The translations under genes and the position numbers were made by a program. Positions 44,280 to 52,888 of a stretch of 64,000 bases of DNA are shown one piece after another. Source of the DNA: UBA6168 sp965222975 (lineage in GTDB: Bacteria > Bacteroidota > Bacteroidia > Chitinophagales > Saprospiraceae); assembly GCA_965222975.1 (NCBI GenBank), contig CBDCVJ010000069.1, positions 3,840 through 67,839 of the forward strand, read 5' to 3'. Position 1 is the stretch's first letter; each line of letters starts with the position of its first letter. The notes below the pieces were generated by a model, which worked only from the letters and a program-made list of their open reading frames with translations, searched no databases and had not been told where the DNA came from.

Positions 44280-45908
44280 TCACTCCGAAAAATAAACCAG
44301 CACCCCTTGTTTTTTCAGCCACATATAAGCATTTGTCCCTACTTCCACGCTCAGGGCCGTGGCCCAAGCATCGGCTTCCGCACAAGTGGGTGCTACGACA
44401 GAAACGATCCCTTGCTTGGTCACACCATAGCCCGTACGCGGATCAATGATGTGAGAGTAGCGTTTACCATCATGTTCGAGGTAACGCTCTGTGGAGCCAG
44501 AAGTAGCAATAGCCTGATTGGCCATAGTCATGGGTTGTTTGGTCAATTGCCCATCTTCCCCATAGACAGTACGCTCGACTTTCCAGCCAATTTCATTAGG
44601 TGGTGGGTTCCCAACAGCAATGTCGCCCCCTCCGTCAACGAGGGCGATGGGAACAGCTCGTTTTTTCAAAACTTTTAATGCTTCATCCACAGCGTAACCT
44701 TTGGCGACGCCTCCAAAGTCAAGGCGGGTGCCAGTTTTCAAAAGGCTTACTTTCTGTTTGTCCAGTTTCACTTGTTTGAAACCAACCGTATTCAGTGCTT
44801 CTTGAATGGCTGTTTCAGAAGGCATTTCACCTTGCCGGAATGCCTTGCGCCAGAGTTTTGTCAAAGCACCTACAGTGAAATCGAATGCGCCTTTTGACCG
44901 GTCGGTCACTTGGCGGGCATAAATAAGGACGTTCCAAAGATCGTTGCTGGCTCTTTTCCACTCACCAGTGCCAGCTAGTGCCGATAGTTGGCTCACCTCG
45001 CTATCTTCCCGGTAGTCGCTGAAGACCTGCTCCAGTTCAGCGATGCGGGCGAATGCTTCAGACGAAACTGTCTGGGCAAGGGAGTCGCTTTCTGTATAAA
45101 GGACGATTTTAAATTCAGTGCCCATGTGTTGCTCAGTAAACTCGAAGCGGGTGAGATTAAGGCAAGCTTCTATGGAATCATTTTTACTATATACTATTGG
45201 GACAGTTTCTAAAAACTTGTTGTTCGTTTTGGTGATAGAGTCTGTCTCTGTGAGTCTGGTGCTATCAGCATCTACTGGTATTATGTCAGAAGCATTGTCC
45301 AACAGGATATTACCATTATATGGAAATGGGGTGGGCGTTCGATAAAAGGCTTCAAAAATGAGGTATTTGTAGTCAGTTGAAGGATTTAAAATAAATGAAT
45401 AATCCAACCAATGGTTATTGACAATTACATCACTTTCGGCAAGCAGTTCTTCTCTGGCACAAATGGAATTCCCGCCCCAAAGTCTTAATTTGCTTGGGGT
45501 AGCAAAATTTACTACTTGGGCTTTCGTCTTGCTCGGACTTTCATAAGATAGCGACCGGGCTAATGAAATACGGAATTCATATTCTACCCCTGCCAGCAAT
45601 GGGGAACTGAGTCGTTGACTAACCCGTTCCCAAGTTTCATTATCCCTAACGACCATGCCCAAGTAAGTTTTTCCATGGGCAGGGAAAGTAGTTACCCCGA
45701 AAGCACTATTTTTTTTCGGGTGGACATCGGGGGTTGTTTCTCCAGGAAAACCGCAATCATACCAGCCATCTATCATAGGCCCATTCTGAGAACCTTCTCT
45801 TGGAACGCCTTCAAACGATGGGTTTATTAAATAAATAATGGCTTCTTGACTAAGGGCGTTATGCAAAAAGAGCAATGTGAAAAAACAAATAGAGAGAAAA
45901 TTTTTCAT
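44280..45908 (-). CDS. ApbE-type FAD:protein FMN transferase fused to an N-terminal secreted beta-sandwich domain
   Basis: A 542-residue protein. Signal peptide at 1-20 (FLSICFFTLLFLHNALSQ). Residues about 21-215 form a carbohydrate-binding-like domain (INPSFEGVPREG, GWYDCGFPGETTPDVHP, KTYLGMVVRDNETWERVSQRL, FEAFYRTPTPFPYNGNILLDNAS). Residues about 250-542 are ApbE: FTEQHMGTEFKIVLY, VSQLSALAGTG, GAFDFTVGALTKLWRKAFRQ, DFGGVAKGYAVDEAL, and RYSHIIDPRTGYGVTKQG. Established: ApbE attaches FMN to a Thr of partner proteins (RnfG, NqrC and others) in the periplasm. The fusion suggests anchoring at a glycan or surface structure, or a dedicated target. Upstream neighbour is the Gfo/Idh gene; a hairpin lies between. 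Confidence 0.88.
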   Translation of the reverse strand: MKNFLSICFFTLLFLHNALSQEAIIYLINPSFEGVPREGSQNGPMIDGWYDCGFPGETTPDVHPKKNSAFGVTTFPAHGKTYLGMVVRDNETWERVSQRLSSPLLAGVEYEFRISLARSLSYESPSKTKAQVVNFATPSKLRLWGGNSICAREELLAESDVIVNNHWLDYSFILNPSTDYKYLIFEAFYRTPTPFPYNGNILLDNASDIIPVDADSTRLTETDSITKTNNKFLETVPIVYSKNDSIEACLNLTRFEFTEQHMGTEFKIVLYTESDSLAQTVSSEAFARIAELEQVFSDYREDSEVSQLSALAGTGEWKRASNDLWNVLIYARQVTDRSKGAFDFTVGALTKLWRKAFRQGEMPSETAIQEALNTVGFKQVKLDKQKVSLLKTGTRLDFGGVAKGYAVDEALKVLKKRAVPIALVDGGGDIAVGNPPPNEIGWKVERTVYGEDGQLTKQPMTMANQAIATSGSTERYLEHDGKRYSHIIDPRTGYGVTKQGIVSVVAPTCAEADAWATALSVEVGTNAYMWLKKQGVLVYFSE

Positions 45909-45925
45909 GGTTATAGGATTTTTAG

Positions 45926-45988
45926 TTGTTGGTTGTCATTTGTTGGTTGATGTTGCAACAATCAACAAATGATAACCAATACCCAACA
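45926..45988. repeat. Inverted repeat between oxidoreductase and ApbE genes
   Basis: Left words TTGTTGGTTGTCATTTGTTGG and right words CAACAAATGATAACCAATACCCAACAA pair imperfectly. Same AAC/TTG simple-sequence style as in rsmA and 20.3 kb. Confidence 0.65.
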
Positions 45989-45989
45989 A

Positions 45990-47357
45990 TTAAATCACCT
46001 TAGTAAACCCTGGCACTGCACAGGCGTACATCCCATCTGCATCAGGTAATACAGGAGGTTCAGCATCCCAGGCAAAGCGTTCCGGCATCAGGCTGATCTC
46101 AGAAGCGATGGCCTTGTCCCACTCAACTATCTTTCCAGAGTAGGTGGCCATGCGGCCTAAAATAGCGGTCATGGTTGCGATGGCGCCGTTCTCGGCATCA
46201 GTGTACTTGAACTCCCCTTTGGCGATGGCGGCAAACAGATCGTCATGCTCTACTTGGTAAGGGTTCGGGTCTTTCCGGCCATCGTGCTTAAAAATTTCAT
46301 GACCGCTCCGAGTCAGCAGGACGCCCGGCTTGGGTGCTGAACCATTCGTGCCCTGAAACGATTCCGTCACCCGGCTCATGGTGCCTGGTTGGTGACGGCA
46401 TTGGCTGAACATGCGGCTGCCATCTGCATATTCGTACTCGATAAAATGGTGGTCGAATATTTCCCCAAAATCTTTCCCGACCCGTACCTGCCTGCCGCCC
46501 ATGCCTTGCGCCCGCACAGGATGGGCCTGTTTTACCCAGTTTCCTACATCGAGGTTGTGGATGTGCTGCTCACAGATGTGGTCGCCGCAAATCCAATTGA
46601 AGTAGTACCAGTTTCGCATTTGGTATTCCATCTCCGTGAGCGGCCTACCTGCTTTTTCAGCATAGGCTTCTCTTTCCCTCACCCACACGCCATCGTTGTT
46701 CCAATAGACATGGGAAGTAGCAATATCGCCTATGGCCCCTTCCTGCATGAGTTCTACCCAGCGTCGGTACTCAGTCTGGTAGTGCCGCTGTAGGCCAACC
46801 ACCACATTCAGTTTTTTCTTCTTAGCCCTTTCCGCTGCGGCCAGTACTCGGCGGATACCCGGTACATCGGTCGCCACAGGTTTTTCCATAAAAATGTGCT
46901 TGCCCCGCTTTACCGCTTCTTCGAAATGCATAGGGCGGAAGCCGGGAGGCGTAGTGAGAATCACTACATCGGCCAATGGAATGGCTTTTTTATAAGCATC
47001 AAAACCCACAAACTTGTGTTCTTCTGGCACATCGATCCGATGCTTGAGGTTTCCTTCGCCACCCGACCAGTCGGAGATATCATCCGCAGTCAGTGAAGTA
47101 TAGCAATTGTCCAATTGATCGCGGAAAGCATCTGCCATGGCCACGAGTTTTACATTTTGTTCGGTGGAAAGTGCTTGCATGGCAGCGCCCGTACCTCTCC
47201 CGCCACAACCAATAAGTGCTATCTTAATAGTATCGTCCCCGTCTATATGTGCTTTTGCCGACAGCATAGAAGGCACCAATAAAGTACCTGCAGTGGCAAG
47301 GCCGGAGGTCTTCACAAATTCTCGGCGGTTCGTTTTTTTCTGAAATATATTTTTCAT
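45990..47357 (-). CDS. Tat-exported Gfo/Idh/MocA family oxidoreductase
   Basis: A 455-residue protein. The twin-arginine leader NRREFVKTSGLATAGTLLVPS at about 10-30 indicates folded export. NAD(P)-binding Rossmann motif IALIGCGGRGTGAAMQAL (about 46-62), then the family EKPVATDVPG motif (HIFMEKPVATDV near 154), and a substrate half with HICEQHIHNLDVGNWV. Such exported Gfo/Idh proteins of Bacteroidota often bind cofactor tightly and process sugar derivatives. Substrate unknown. Upstream lies a 500-bp gap with a MITE-like element. Confidence 0.92.
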   Translation of the reverse strand: MKNIFQKKTNRREFVKTSGLATAGTLLVPSMLSAKAHIDGDDTIKIALIGCGGRGTGAAMQALSTEQNVKLVAMADAFRDQLDNCYTSLTADDISDWSGGEGNLKHRIDVPEEHKFVGFDAYKKAIPLADVVILTTPPGFRPMHFEEAVKRGKHIFMEKPVATDVPGIRRVLAAAERAKKKKLNVVVGLQRHYQTEYRRWVELMQEGAIGDIATSHVYWNNDGVWVREREAYAEKAGRPLTEMEYQMRNWYYFNWICGDHICEQHIHNLDVGNWVKQAHPVRAQGMGGRQVRVGKDFGEIFDHHFIEYEYADGSRMFSQCRHQPGTMSRVTESFQGTNGSAPKPGVLLTRSGHEIFKHDGRKDPNPYQVEHDDLFAAIAKGEFKYTDAENGAIATMTAILGRMATYSGKIVEWDKAIASEISLMPERFAWDAEPPVLPDADGMYACAVPGFTKVI

Positions 47358-47373
47358 GATCGAAACCCAAAGT

Positions 47374-47590
47374 AGTCGCCAAATTCATTTGGTGGACAGC
47401 TTCGTTTTAATTGATAGAAACTAATTCTACTTCGGCACTTTAAAATTATGTGCGTGATTATTCATTGTTTTTTACGCCTGAGAGAAATATCCTAGCAGAA
47501 AGAGGTTTTTTTTTTAAAGTGTCAAAGTAGAACTAAAGAGATTATTTGAAATAACCTTTTAAGAAAGTCCGCTAAATGAATTTGGCGACT
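47374..47590. mobile_element. MITE-like element of 217 bp with terminal inverted repeats
   Basis: Ends AGTCGCCAAATTCATTT and AAATGAATTTGGCGACT are perfect complements of 17 nt, with continuation GG(T/C)GGAC at each side. Further in, TTCTACTTCGGCACTTTAAA (left) matches TTTAAAGTGTCAAAGTAGAA (right) with 3 mismatches. The whole is a long imperfect palindrome of 217 bp with no coding capacity. A target-site duplication was not identified. Confidence 0.5.
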
Positions 47591-47739
47591 GCATTGGAAA
47601 ATTGATTTAATTTAAAATGAGCCTAATGATCGGGAAAGATATTGGGATGACAAAATGGTTGAAGGGTTAATTGGCTTCACGGTTTCATTGCTCTATTGTT
47701 TCATGACCTAATAGAACACTCGAGCAACAAGACCATAAA

Positions 47740-47771
47740 AAAAGGGCCGCCACTTTCGCAACTGCCCTTTT
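47740..47771 (-). terminator. Terminator-like hairpin downstream of mltD
   Basis: AAAAGGGC / GCCCTTTT 8-bp stem with a 16-nt loop and, on the minus strand, a T run (GCCCTTTTTTTATGG). Confidence 0.6.
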
Positions 47772-47817
47772 GGTGTCCAATAGAAATTGTTTTTGTCTTC
47801 GCCAGTCTATAAGTGAA

Positions 47818-47857
47818 TTTGGGAAATTAAATTAGCACGTTGATTTAATTTCCCAAA
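47818..47857. terminator. Hairpin directly after the mltD stop
   Basis: TTTGGGAAATTAAAT / ATTTAATTTCCCAAA, a perfect 15-bp stem with a 10-nt loop starting 2 nt after the stop codon of the transglycosylase gene. Confidence 0.7.
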
Positions 47858-47859
47858 CC

Positions 47860-49296
47860 CTAATACCAACTCTTTTTCTCTTTTTTCTTTCTATTAAAAA
47901 TTGGTTTATTAATAATCCATGATTTCATTTTCTGTAAATCCAATTTTTTTTCTCTTTGTTCACGAGCCAGTTTTTTTTCTGCCGCTGGCAAGGTCATGGC
48001 AGTGAATGGTAAATGGGAATGATGATCAGTTGGAATGGGTGTTAATTTGATCGGCTCAATGGGTTTGATCTTCGGCAAGAGCGGACGAACGTTTTCGACT
48101 TTTTTCGGCAGAGTGGCTTCAATTGGCAGCACCTCGATTTTTTCTTTGAAAGGTTGATAGCGTTTCAGTTCTTTGGGAAACCAGACCAATAACTCCTGCC
48201 TTCTCGAAAGCTGCTCGGAATTGAGGTTGTTCCATACCTTTAAATTGTAGCCTGAACACTTGAATATTTTGCCCAATTCATACAGCTTGTCATCTTTTAG
48301 GGTGGTATAAAAAGATTTATAATAATAATCGGAAGGAACATAGTTTTCCTCACCCACCAGTTCGGGAAGAGGAGGCAGCGGGCTGGCAGCGCCGTTATCG
48401 GGGCGGAGCAGCCGCACATAATCTTTTAGCGCTTGCATGGTACGGCGCGGCAAAACCACCCAATGGCCTTTTTCATGTGCCGGCACATATCTTTTTTTAT
48501 AAGCCGGGTTCAATGCTTCCACTATTGAAACGGGTACACCTGCTATGGCTGCAATTGTTTCAAATGGCATTTCATTATAAAAAAGTTCGCTTTCAGTCAA
48601 TTGAAGATCAAGGTGTCGGTATTCAGGAGTTAAGCCATGCAGGTGATAGAATTTTACCATGTAGGCCGCTCCCAAAAAGGCAGGGACAAAGTTGCGGGTT
48701 TCGCGGGGCAGGTATTTGCTGATTTTCCAATAGTCCTTGCTTCCACCTGCCCGTTTCATGGCACGGCGTACATTGCCCGCACCACAGTTATAGGATGCAA
48801 TGGCCAATTCCCAACTACCAAACCGTTTGTATGCCCTCGACAGATATTCCATAGCAGCGACGGTCGAGCGGTTGGGGCAAGAGCGTTCGTCAATGCGGCT
48901 ATTTATTTTCAGGCCATACCCGATGCCTGTTTCTTTCATGAACTGCCAAAGGCCGGTGGCACCTACCCTCGAAACAGCTTTGGGGTTCAAGGCCGATTCC
49001 ACTACAGCCAAATACTTTAGGTCATCGGGCATGTTGTGCTCGCTCAGGTATTTTTCGAAGATAGGGAAATAGGTGACCGTTCGGGCCAGAATCAATTTAG
49101 CCTTGTAGCCATCTTTGGCAAAATAGCCTTTGATGTAACTTTCCACGGCCGTTGTGTATCTTGGCTTGACGATGCATTCCATCGTTTCGAGGCGGGACTG
49201 GATTTCCTCCCTGTCATAAAATTCATCAGCCTGAAGGTTGAGGAAAAGGAACGCAAACAGAAGGGTAGATAAGGTGCGAAACGGTGTTCGATCCAT
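47860..49296 (-). CDS. mltD: Membrane-bound lytic murein transglycosylase D-like
   Basis: A 478-residue periplasmic enzyme that cleaves peptidoglycan glycan strands. Signal peptide near 1-23 (LSTLLFAFLFLNLQA). The SLT domain has the catalytic Glu in YLAVVESALNPKAVSRVGATGLWQF, followed by ERSCPNRSTVAAMEYLSRAY and the SYNCGAGNV motif. A LysM-like segment follows (YELGKIFKCSGYNLKVWNNL, about 345-390), and the C-terminus is basic (KLDLQKMKSWIINKPIFNRK). Single gene with two 3' hairpins. Confidence 0.93.
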   Translation of the reverse strand: MDRTPFRTLSTLLFAFLFLNLQADEFYDREEIQSRLETMECIVKPRYTTAVESYIKGYFAKDGYKAKLILARTVTYFPIFEKYLSEHNMPDDLKYLAVVESALNPKAVSRVGATGLWQFMKETGIGYGLKINSRIDERSCPNRSTVAAMEYLSRAYKRFGSWELAIASYNCGAGNVRRAMKRAGGSKDYWKISKYLPRETRNFVPAFLGAAYMVKFYHLHGLTPEYRHLDLQLTESELFYNEMPFETIAAIAGVPVSIVEALNPAYKKRYVPAHEKGHWVVLPRRTMQALKDYVRLLRPDNGAASPLPPLPELVGEENYVPSDYYYKSFYTTLKDDKLYELGKIFKCSGYNLKVWNNLNSEQLSRRQELLVWFPKELKRYQPFKEKIEVLPIEATLPKKVENVRPLLPKIKPIEPIKLTPIPTDHHSHLPFTAMTLPAAEKKLAREQREKKLDLQKMKSWIINKPIFNRKKKEKKSWY

Positions 49297-49505
49297 GTTT
49301 TGTTTGATGTTTTTGACTTGCTCGACCGATTAGGATCCTAATTTGTTTGATTCGATTGGTGTGGTTTGAAATGTCCCGGTTTTGCAAGCACTCTATCAGT
49401 TGTAGTTTTCTCTCCAATCTGGTTTTTTCTAAAAAAGACCGCTTAAAAATTTGCGGGGGCGAAATTAACAAAAAAATGTCAGGAGACGAAAAAGTCAGCA
49501 GTTCG

Positions 49506-50984
49506 TCAATCCATTACCTGCAATTGTTTCACAGTTGGAATAGAGGCGGCAAATTGCAACAGTTTTTTTTCGGCAAATTTATCGGCCATCAATTGGATGC
49601 CAAGAGGCAGGCCACTTGGATGATCACCAATAGGTAAGGCAATGGCCGGAATGCCCGCCATATTGGCCTGCACCGTAAAAATATCGGCGAGGTACATGGC
49701 CACCGGGTCGTCGTCCATTTTCCCAATATCCCAAGCAGGGGTGGGTGAAGCAGGGGCAAGGATGAAATCATATTCCTGCAAAATTTCCCTCGTGCGGTCA
49801 TGGATGAGGCGACGTACTTGTTGAGCTTTGGCATAATAGGCATCGTAATAGCCAGCGCTCAAAACAAAAGTACCGAGCATGATACGTCGTTTTACTTCAG
49901 TCCCAAACCCTTGTGTCCGTGATTTTTTATAGACTTCATGAATGTCATGCCCTTCGAAAGTGCGATGGCCGAAGCGGATGCCATCGTAACGGGAAAGATT
50001 GGAAGATGCCTCAGCAGTGGTCAGCACATAATAGGCGGGGATGATATAATCGAGGTGTTCAAACTCGACAGGTTCGACGGTATGACCGTCGCTTTTTAAT
50101 TTTTCAATAAAATCAAACGTGGCATTTTTGACGCCTTCGTCCATGCCAGGGTGGTTGAGAGCGGAGTCGTAATAGGCGATTTTGCGCGGGCGGATCTCCC
50201 CCTTTGGAGGGGGAGATCCGCCCGCAGGCATAGGCTCACTACTGCTCGTTGCATCAAATTCATCTTCCCCTGCCATCACTTCCAAAAGCAAAGCTGCATC
50301 CTCCACACTATTGGATAAAATGCCGATCTGGTCAAAACTGGAAGCATAAGCCAGCAGGCCATACCGGGAAATGCGCCCATAAGTAGGCTTGAAACCTACC
50401 ACCCCACAGAAGGCTGCTGGCTGCCGTACCGATCCACCCGTATCGCTCCCCAATGAGACCAAACAAGTACCTGCCTGCACCGACACGGCCGATGCTCCCG
50501 ACGAACCACCCGGCACTTTCGATGGGTCAGCGGCATTGCGGGTGGGGCCATAGGCCGAGTTTTCATTGGTGCTGCCCATTGCAAATTCATCGCAGTTGAC
50601 CCGCCCGATGATGATGGCATCTTCGGCCAGTAACCGCTCAACAGCAGTGGCGGAAAAAAGAGAGGTGAAGCCTTTCAATATTTTCGAACCCGCAGTTACT
50701 TGGTGGTCTTTATAGCAAATGACGTCTTTAATGGAAATGACGACGCCGAACAATTTGCCGATTGATGAAGGCTCACTCTGGTATTTTCCATCTAATTCTT
50801 TCGCTTTCGCCAATGCTTCCTCTGCGAATACTTCCACATATATATTAAGGCGCTGGGTCGCTTCGATCTGGGCGAGGTAATGACGAACAATTTTCTGGCA
50901 AGTGGTTTTGCCTGTTTTTATATCTTGTAGGAGTTGGGAATGGGATGTGTATTTCAATTCGGGTTTATTTTTTTTGAGGCACAA
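49506..50984 (-). CDS. gatA: Glu-tRNA(Gln) amidotransferase subunit A
   Basis: A 492-residue amidase. It releases ammonia from glutamine for the GatCAB complex, which converts Glu-tRNA(Gln) to Gln-tRNA(Gln). The amidase triad is visible: Lys in VVISIKDVI, cis-Ser in GSDTGGSVRQPAAF and nucleophile Ser in the GGSSGASA motif. Odd: the segment SEPMPAGGSPPPKGEIRP, around residue 255, is encoded by a GC-rich 17-bp perfect palindrome (50186-50225) that looks like a REP element inserted in frame. gatB and gatC are not nearby. Function probably preserved, since the insert sits between conserved blocks. Confidence 0.95.
   Translation of the reverse strand: MCLKKNKPELKYTSHSQLLQDIKTGKTTCQKIVRHYLAQIEATQRLNIYVEVFAEEALAKAKELDGKYQSEPSSIGKLFGVVISIKDVICYKDHQVTAGSKILKGFTSLFSATAVERLLAEDAIIIGRVNCDEFAMGSTNENSAYGPTRNAADPSKVPGGSSGASAVSVQAGTCLVSLGSDTGGSVRQPAAFCGVVGFKPTYGRISRYGLLAYASSFDQIGILSNSVEDAALLLEVMAGEDEFDATSSSEPMPAGGSPPPKGEIRPRKIAYYDSALNHPGMDEGVKNATFDFIEKLKSDGHTVEPVEFEHLDYIIPAYYVLTTAEASSNLSRYDGIRFGHRTFEGHDIHEVYKKSRTQGFGTEVKRRIMLGTFVLSAGYYDAYYAKAQQVRRLIHDRTREILQEYDFILAPASPTPAWDIGKMDDDPVAMYLADIFTVQANMAGIPAIALPIGDHPSGLPLGIQLMADKFAEKKLLQFAASIPTVKQLQVMD
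50186..50225. repeat. REP-like palindrome inside gatA
   Basis: GCGGGCGGATCTCCCCC and its perfect complement with a TTTGGA loop, i.e. a 17-bp stem. The GC content and palindromic shape are those of REP elements, not of the surrounding coding sequence. Confidence 0.8.
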
Positions 50985-51038
50985 ATGTCATAAATATATG
51001 AGTGTATCGGGAACTATGGTTATAGAAATAATTTGATT

Positions 51039-51150
51039 CAATGGACACGCTGATGACACGGATCGGGCGGATATTTCACGGATTTTTTTGTACACGTTTC
51101 GAAAAATCCGTGAAATATCCGCCCGATCCGTGTCATCTGTGTATCCATTG
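51039..51150. repeat. Long inverted repeat between gatA and HD-Pnk gene
   Basis: Left arm from CAATGGACACGCTGATGACA and right arm ending TGTCATCTGTGTATCCATTG, about 49 nt each, pair with about three mismatches around a 12-nt loop. The GATCCGTGTCATC words form a familiar dispersed-repeat style; the open frame 50988-51197 that crosses it is not a gene. Confidence 0.8.
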
Positions 51151-51168
51151 ACATTTGCTTTTATTTCT

Positions 51169-52293
51169 TTAATTATTTCGAATATATTCCATCTCATGCG
51201 CCTCCCCTAATAAAGGCATATCTAAAATATGGATCATCTTCTCCAATTTACGGATAGGGATGTCTTCCCCTCGGCGGGCAAAAATATTTTCCATACTTGT
51301 TTCAATATAAATTATTTTAAAAAACGGATTATAGACCGATAATTTATTGATTAATTTAGAGCGCATATCAGCAGTTAAATTGGTGCTGTTCCATACAAAA
51401 CTCTGTTTGGCGGCGCTATATTTTTTTGCCAATTCATATGCTTTTTGTACCACTCTCCCCTGCCCCGATTTATCGCCGTGATTAACTTTCATTTCTACCC
51501 TTATTGCATCAAGGCTAACAACCGGCAGTTTATTTTTTTTCAAAAAAGTATCCTTGCCGCTGCCTGCAATTCCCGACATTAATATAACCTGAAATTTAGT
51601 GTCGTCAAATAAATCAGCCGGATATTGAGCGCCCGTAAAAAAATAACGAAATCGGCTATGCTCATTTAAAAAGGAATATGGTTTTTCAAAACAATCATTT
51701 TCCAAACAGAATTCTTTAAAAAATTCGACTCGTTCCAACCACTCATTTTGATCCTTGCTGATCCTGCCTAAAATATCTGCTTTTGCAAAAATATATAACA
51801 GGTAATTACTGATCCGCAAACTTGCGCTAATGACCGCTGATTGAGGATTGCTTTTTTCCAATGCCCAAATCGGAAGCCCATGCAACCGTACCAGGCTGCA
51901 CACCTGTTCCCTAATTTTAAAATCTTCATCCCACAATATTTCACGGGTTATTTTTTCGCCCACTTTTGCATGGCCGGGCGAGTTGATTTTCCCATCCTCT
52001 ATCGTTAGGCAAGCAGGTTTGGCGACGTCATGCAGAAGGGCAGTCGCCAGCAGCAATTCTTTTTCGGGAATGGGAAGCTCTATATATTCAGGCAATTGGA
52101 GCAATGCCTCCACAACCATTTCCGTATGCACACCAACATCTCCCTCCCCGTGGTAGTCAGGATGCTGCGGGCAATCATATAATTGGTTGAACCAATCCAT
52201 GGCACGAAGCTCATCCCAATTCGGCTGTTGGTTGGTCATCAGGTTTTTCAAACCAAAGCTTTGCCCTTTTCCAATTTTTTGTCCAATGTTCAT
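51169..52293 (-). CDS. HD-Pnk: HD-phosphohydrolase / polynucleotide 5'-kinase RNA end-healing enzyme
   Basis: A 374-residue bifunctional protein. N-terminal HD domain (about 30-185): His in GDVGVHTEMV, His-Asp at 88-89 in TALLHDVAK, His in SPGHAKVGE, RLHGLP and Asp in FAKADILGR. C-terminal P-loop kinase: GIAGSGKDT at 241-249, catalytic Asp262 in VSLDAIRVEM, VWNSTNL and the Arg lid FARRGEDIP. Established: Runella slithyformis HD-Pnk has the same domain order and removes 2',3'-cyclic and 3' phosphates and phosphorylates 5'-OH ends. It overlaps the upstream RNA ligase gene, forming an end-healing plus sealing cassette. The start could also be Met19 (52239), which shortens the overlap to 29 bp. 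Confidence 0.88.
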   Translation of the reverse strand: MNIGQKIGKGQSFGLKNLMTNQQPNWDELRAMDWFNQLYDCPQHPDYHGEGDVGVHTEMVVEALLQLPEYIELPIPEKELLLATALLHDVAKPACLTIEDGKINSPGHAKVGEKITREILWDEDFKIREQVCSLVRLHGLPIWALEKSNPQSAVISASLRISNYLLYIFAKADILGRISKDQNEWLERVEFFKEFCLENDCFEKPYSFLNEHSRFRYFFTGAQYPADLFDDTKFQVILMSGIAGSGKDTFLKKNKLPVVSLDAIRVEMKVNHGDKSGQGRVVQKAYELAKKYSAAKQSFVWNSTNLTADMRSKLINKLSVYNPFFKIIYIETSMENIFARRGEDIPIRKLEKMIHILDMPLLGEAHEMEYIRNN

Positions 52294-52888
52294 CTGTTTT
52301 TACGTGATTTTTTCGGACGTATTTTAAAACATTATTCGAAAATTCATCCACATGAAATCCGGCGGCATTTCTAAAAACGAATCCTTCGCACTCCCCTCCC
52401 AAACGGCTGCCGTTTTCCATTTCTTTTTCAATGTCTTCCAATATTTCTTTTTCTGTAAAAATACTCCTTTTAATAACGGGTACCGTCGGTATGTCCAAAA
52501 CCTCTGCATAAAATTCCACCTCCTCCCAACTCAGCCATTGATCTTCCTGCCGGATGGCGAATATATAATAATAACTCTCCAGCCTTTCATATTCGATGCT
52601 GTGAATGGCATAGAGGCTTTCGCCAAATATTTCCAGGTCGCCCAATGAATTTTTATGGTACTCCCAAAGTTCCCGCATTTTCACTGACCAACGGCTGGTG
52701 GTCGGCGCTGCATGCGAACGGGCATATACGCCACTTTCTTTTAGACAGCTATTTTCGCCATCCAATTTTTCGGTCATAACAAGTTCGTGCTGCAAAATGG
52801 ATTCCCAGTCCTGAGCGATGCGGTCGTCAGAAGTCGTTCCCGGGGAGAAGGGGAGGTGGTAGGTGCGGCTGTATTTTCGGGCTTCCAT
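52211..52888 (-). CDS. ATP-dependent RNA ligase, short form
   Basis: A 225-residue nucleotidyltransferase. Motif I is TEKLDGENSCL with the adenylated Lys at residue 41; motif Ia-like region near VYARSHAAPT; motif III IFGESLYAIHSIEY; motif IV EGFVFRNAAG; motif V LKYVRKNH. This is the RNA ligase 2-like core (nucleotidyltransferase domain only; no extra C-terminal domain). It would seal 5'-phosphate and 3'-OH ends. It is the first gene of the pair and overlaps HD-Pnk, which produces exactly those ends. Likely role: repair of cut RNA, such as tRNA cleaved by stress or phage-linked nucleases (inference). Confidence 0.9.
   Translation of the reverse strand: MEARKYSRTYHLPFSPGTTSDDRIAQDWESILQHELVMTEKLDGENSCLKESGVYARSHAAPTTSRWSVKMRELWEYHKNSLGDLEIFGESLYAIHSIEYERLESYYYIFAIRQEDQWLSWEEVEFYAEVLDIPTVPVIKRSIFTEKEILEDIEKEMENGSRLGGECEGFVFRNAAGFHVDEFSNNVLKYVRKNHVKTDEHWTKNWKRAKLWFEKPDDQPTAELG

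Larger units (their letters stand above)
47358..47859. other. Intergenic region with MITE-like element and hairpins
   Basis: This 502-bp gap holds the imperfect palindromic element at 47374-47590, a repeat half related to 27.8 kb (47671-47691), and two hairpins at 47740-47771 and 47818-47857. No gene recognised. Confidence 0.6.

Noticed and set aside
50988..51197. 69-codon minus-strand frame
   Set aside because: It is a translation of the long inverted repeat 51039-51150.
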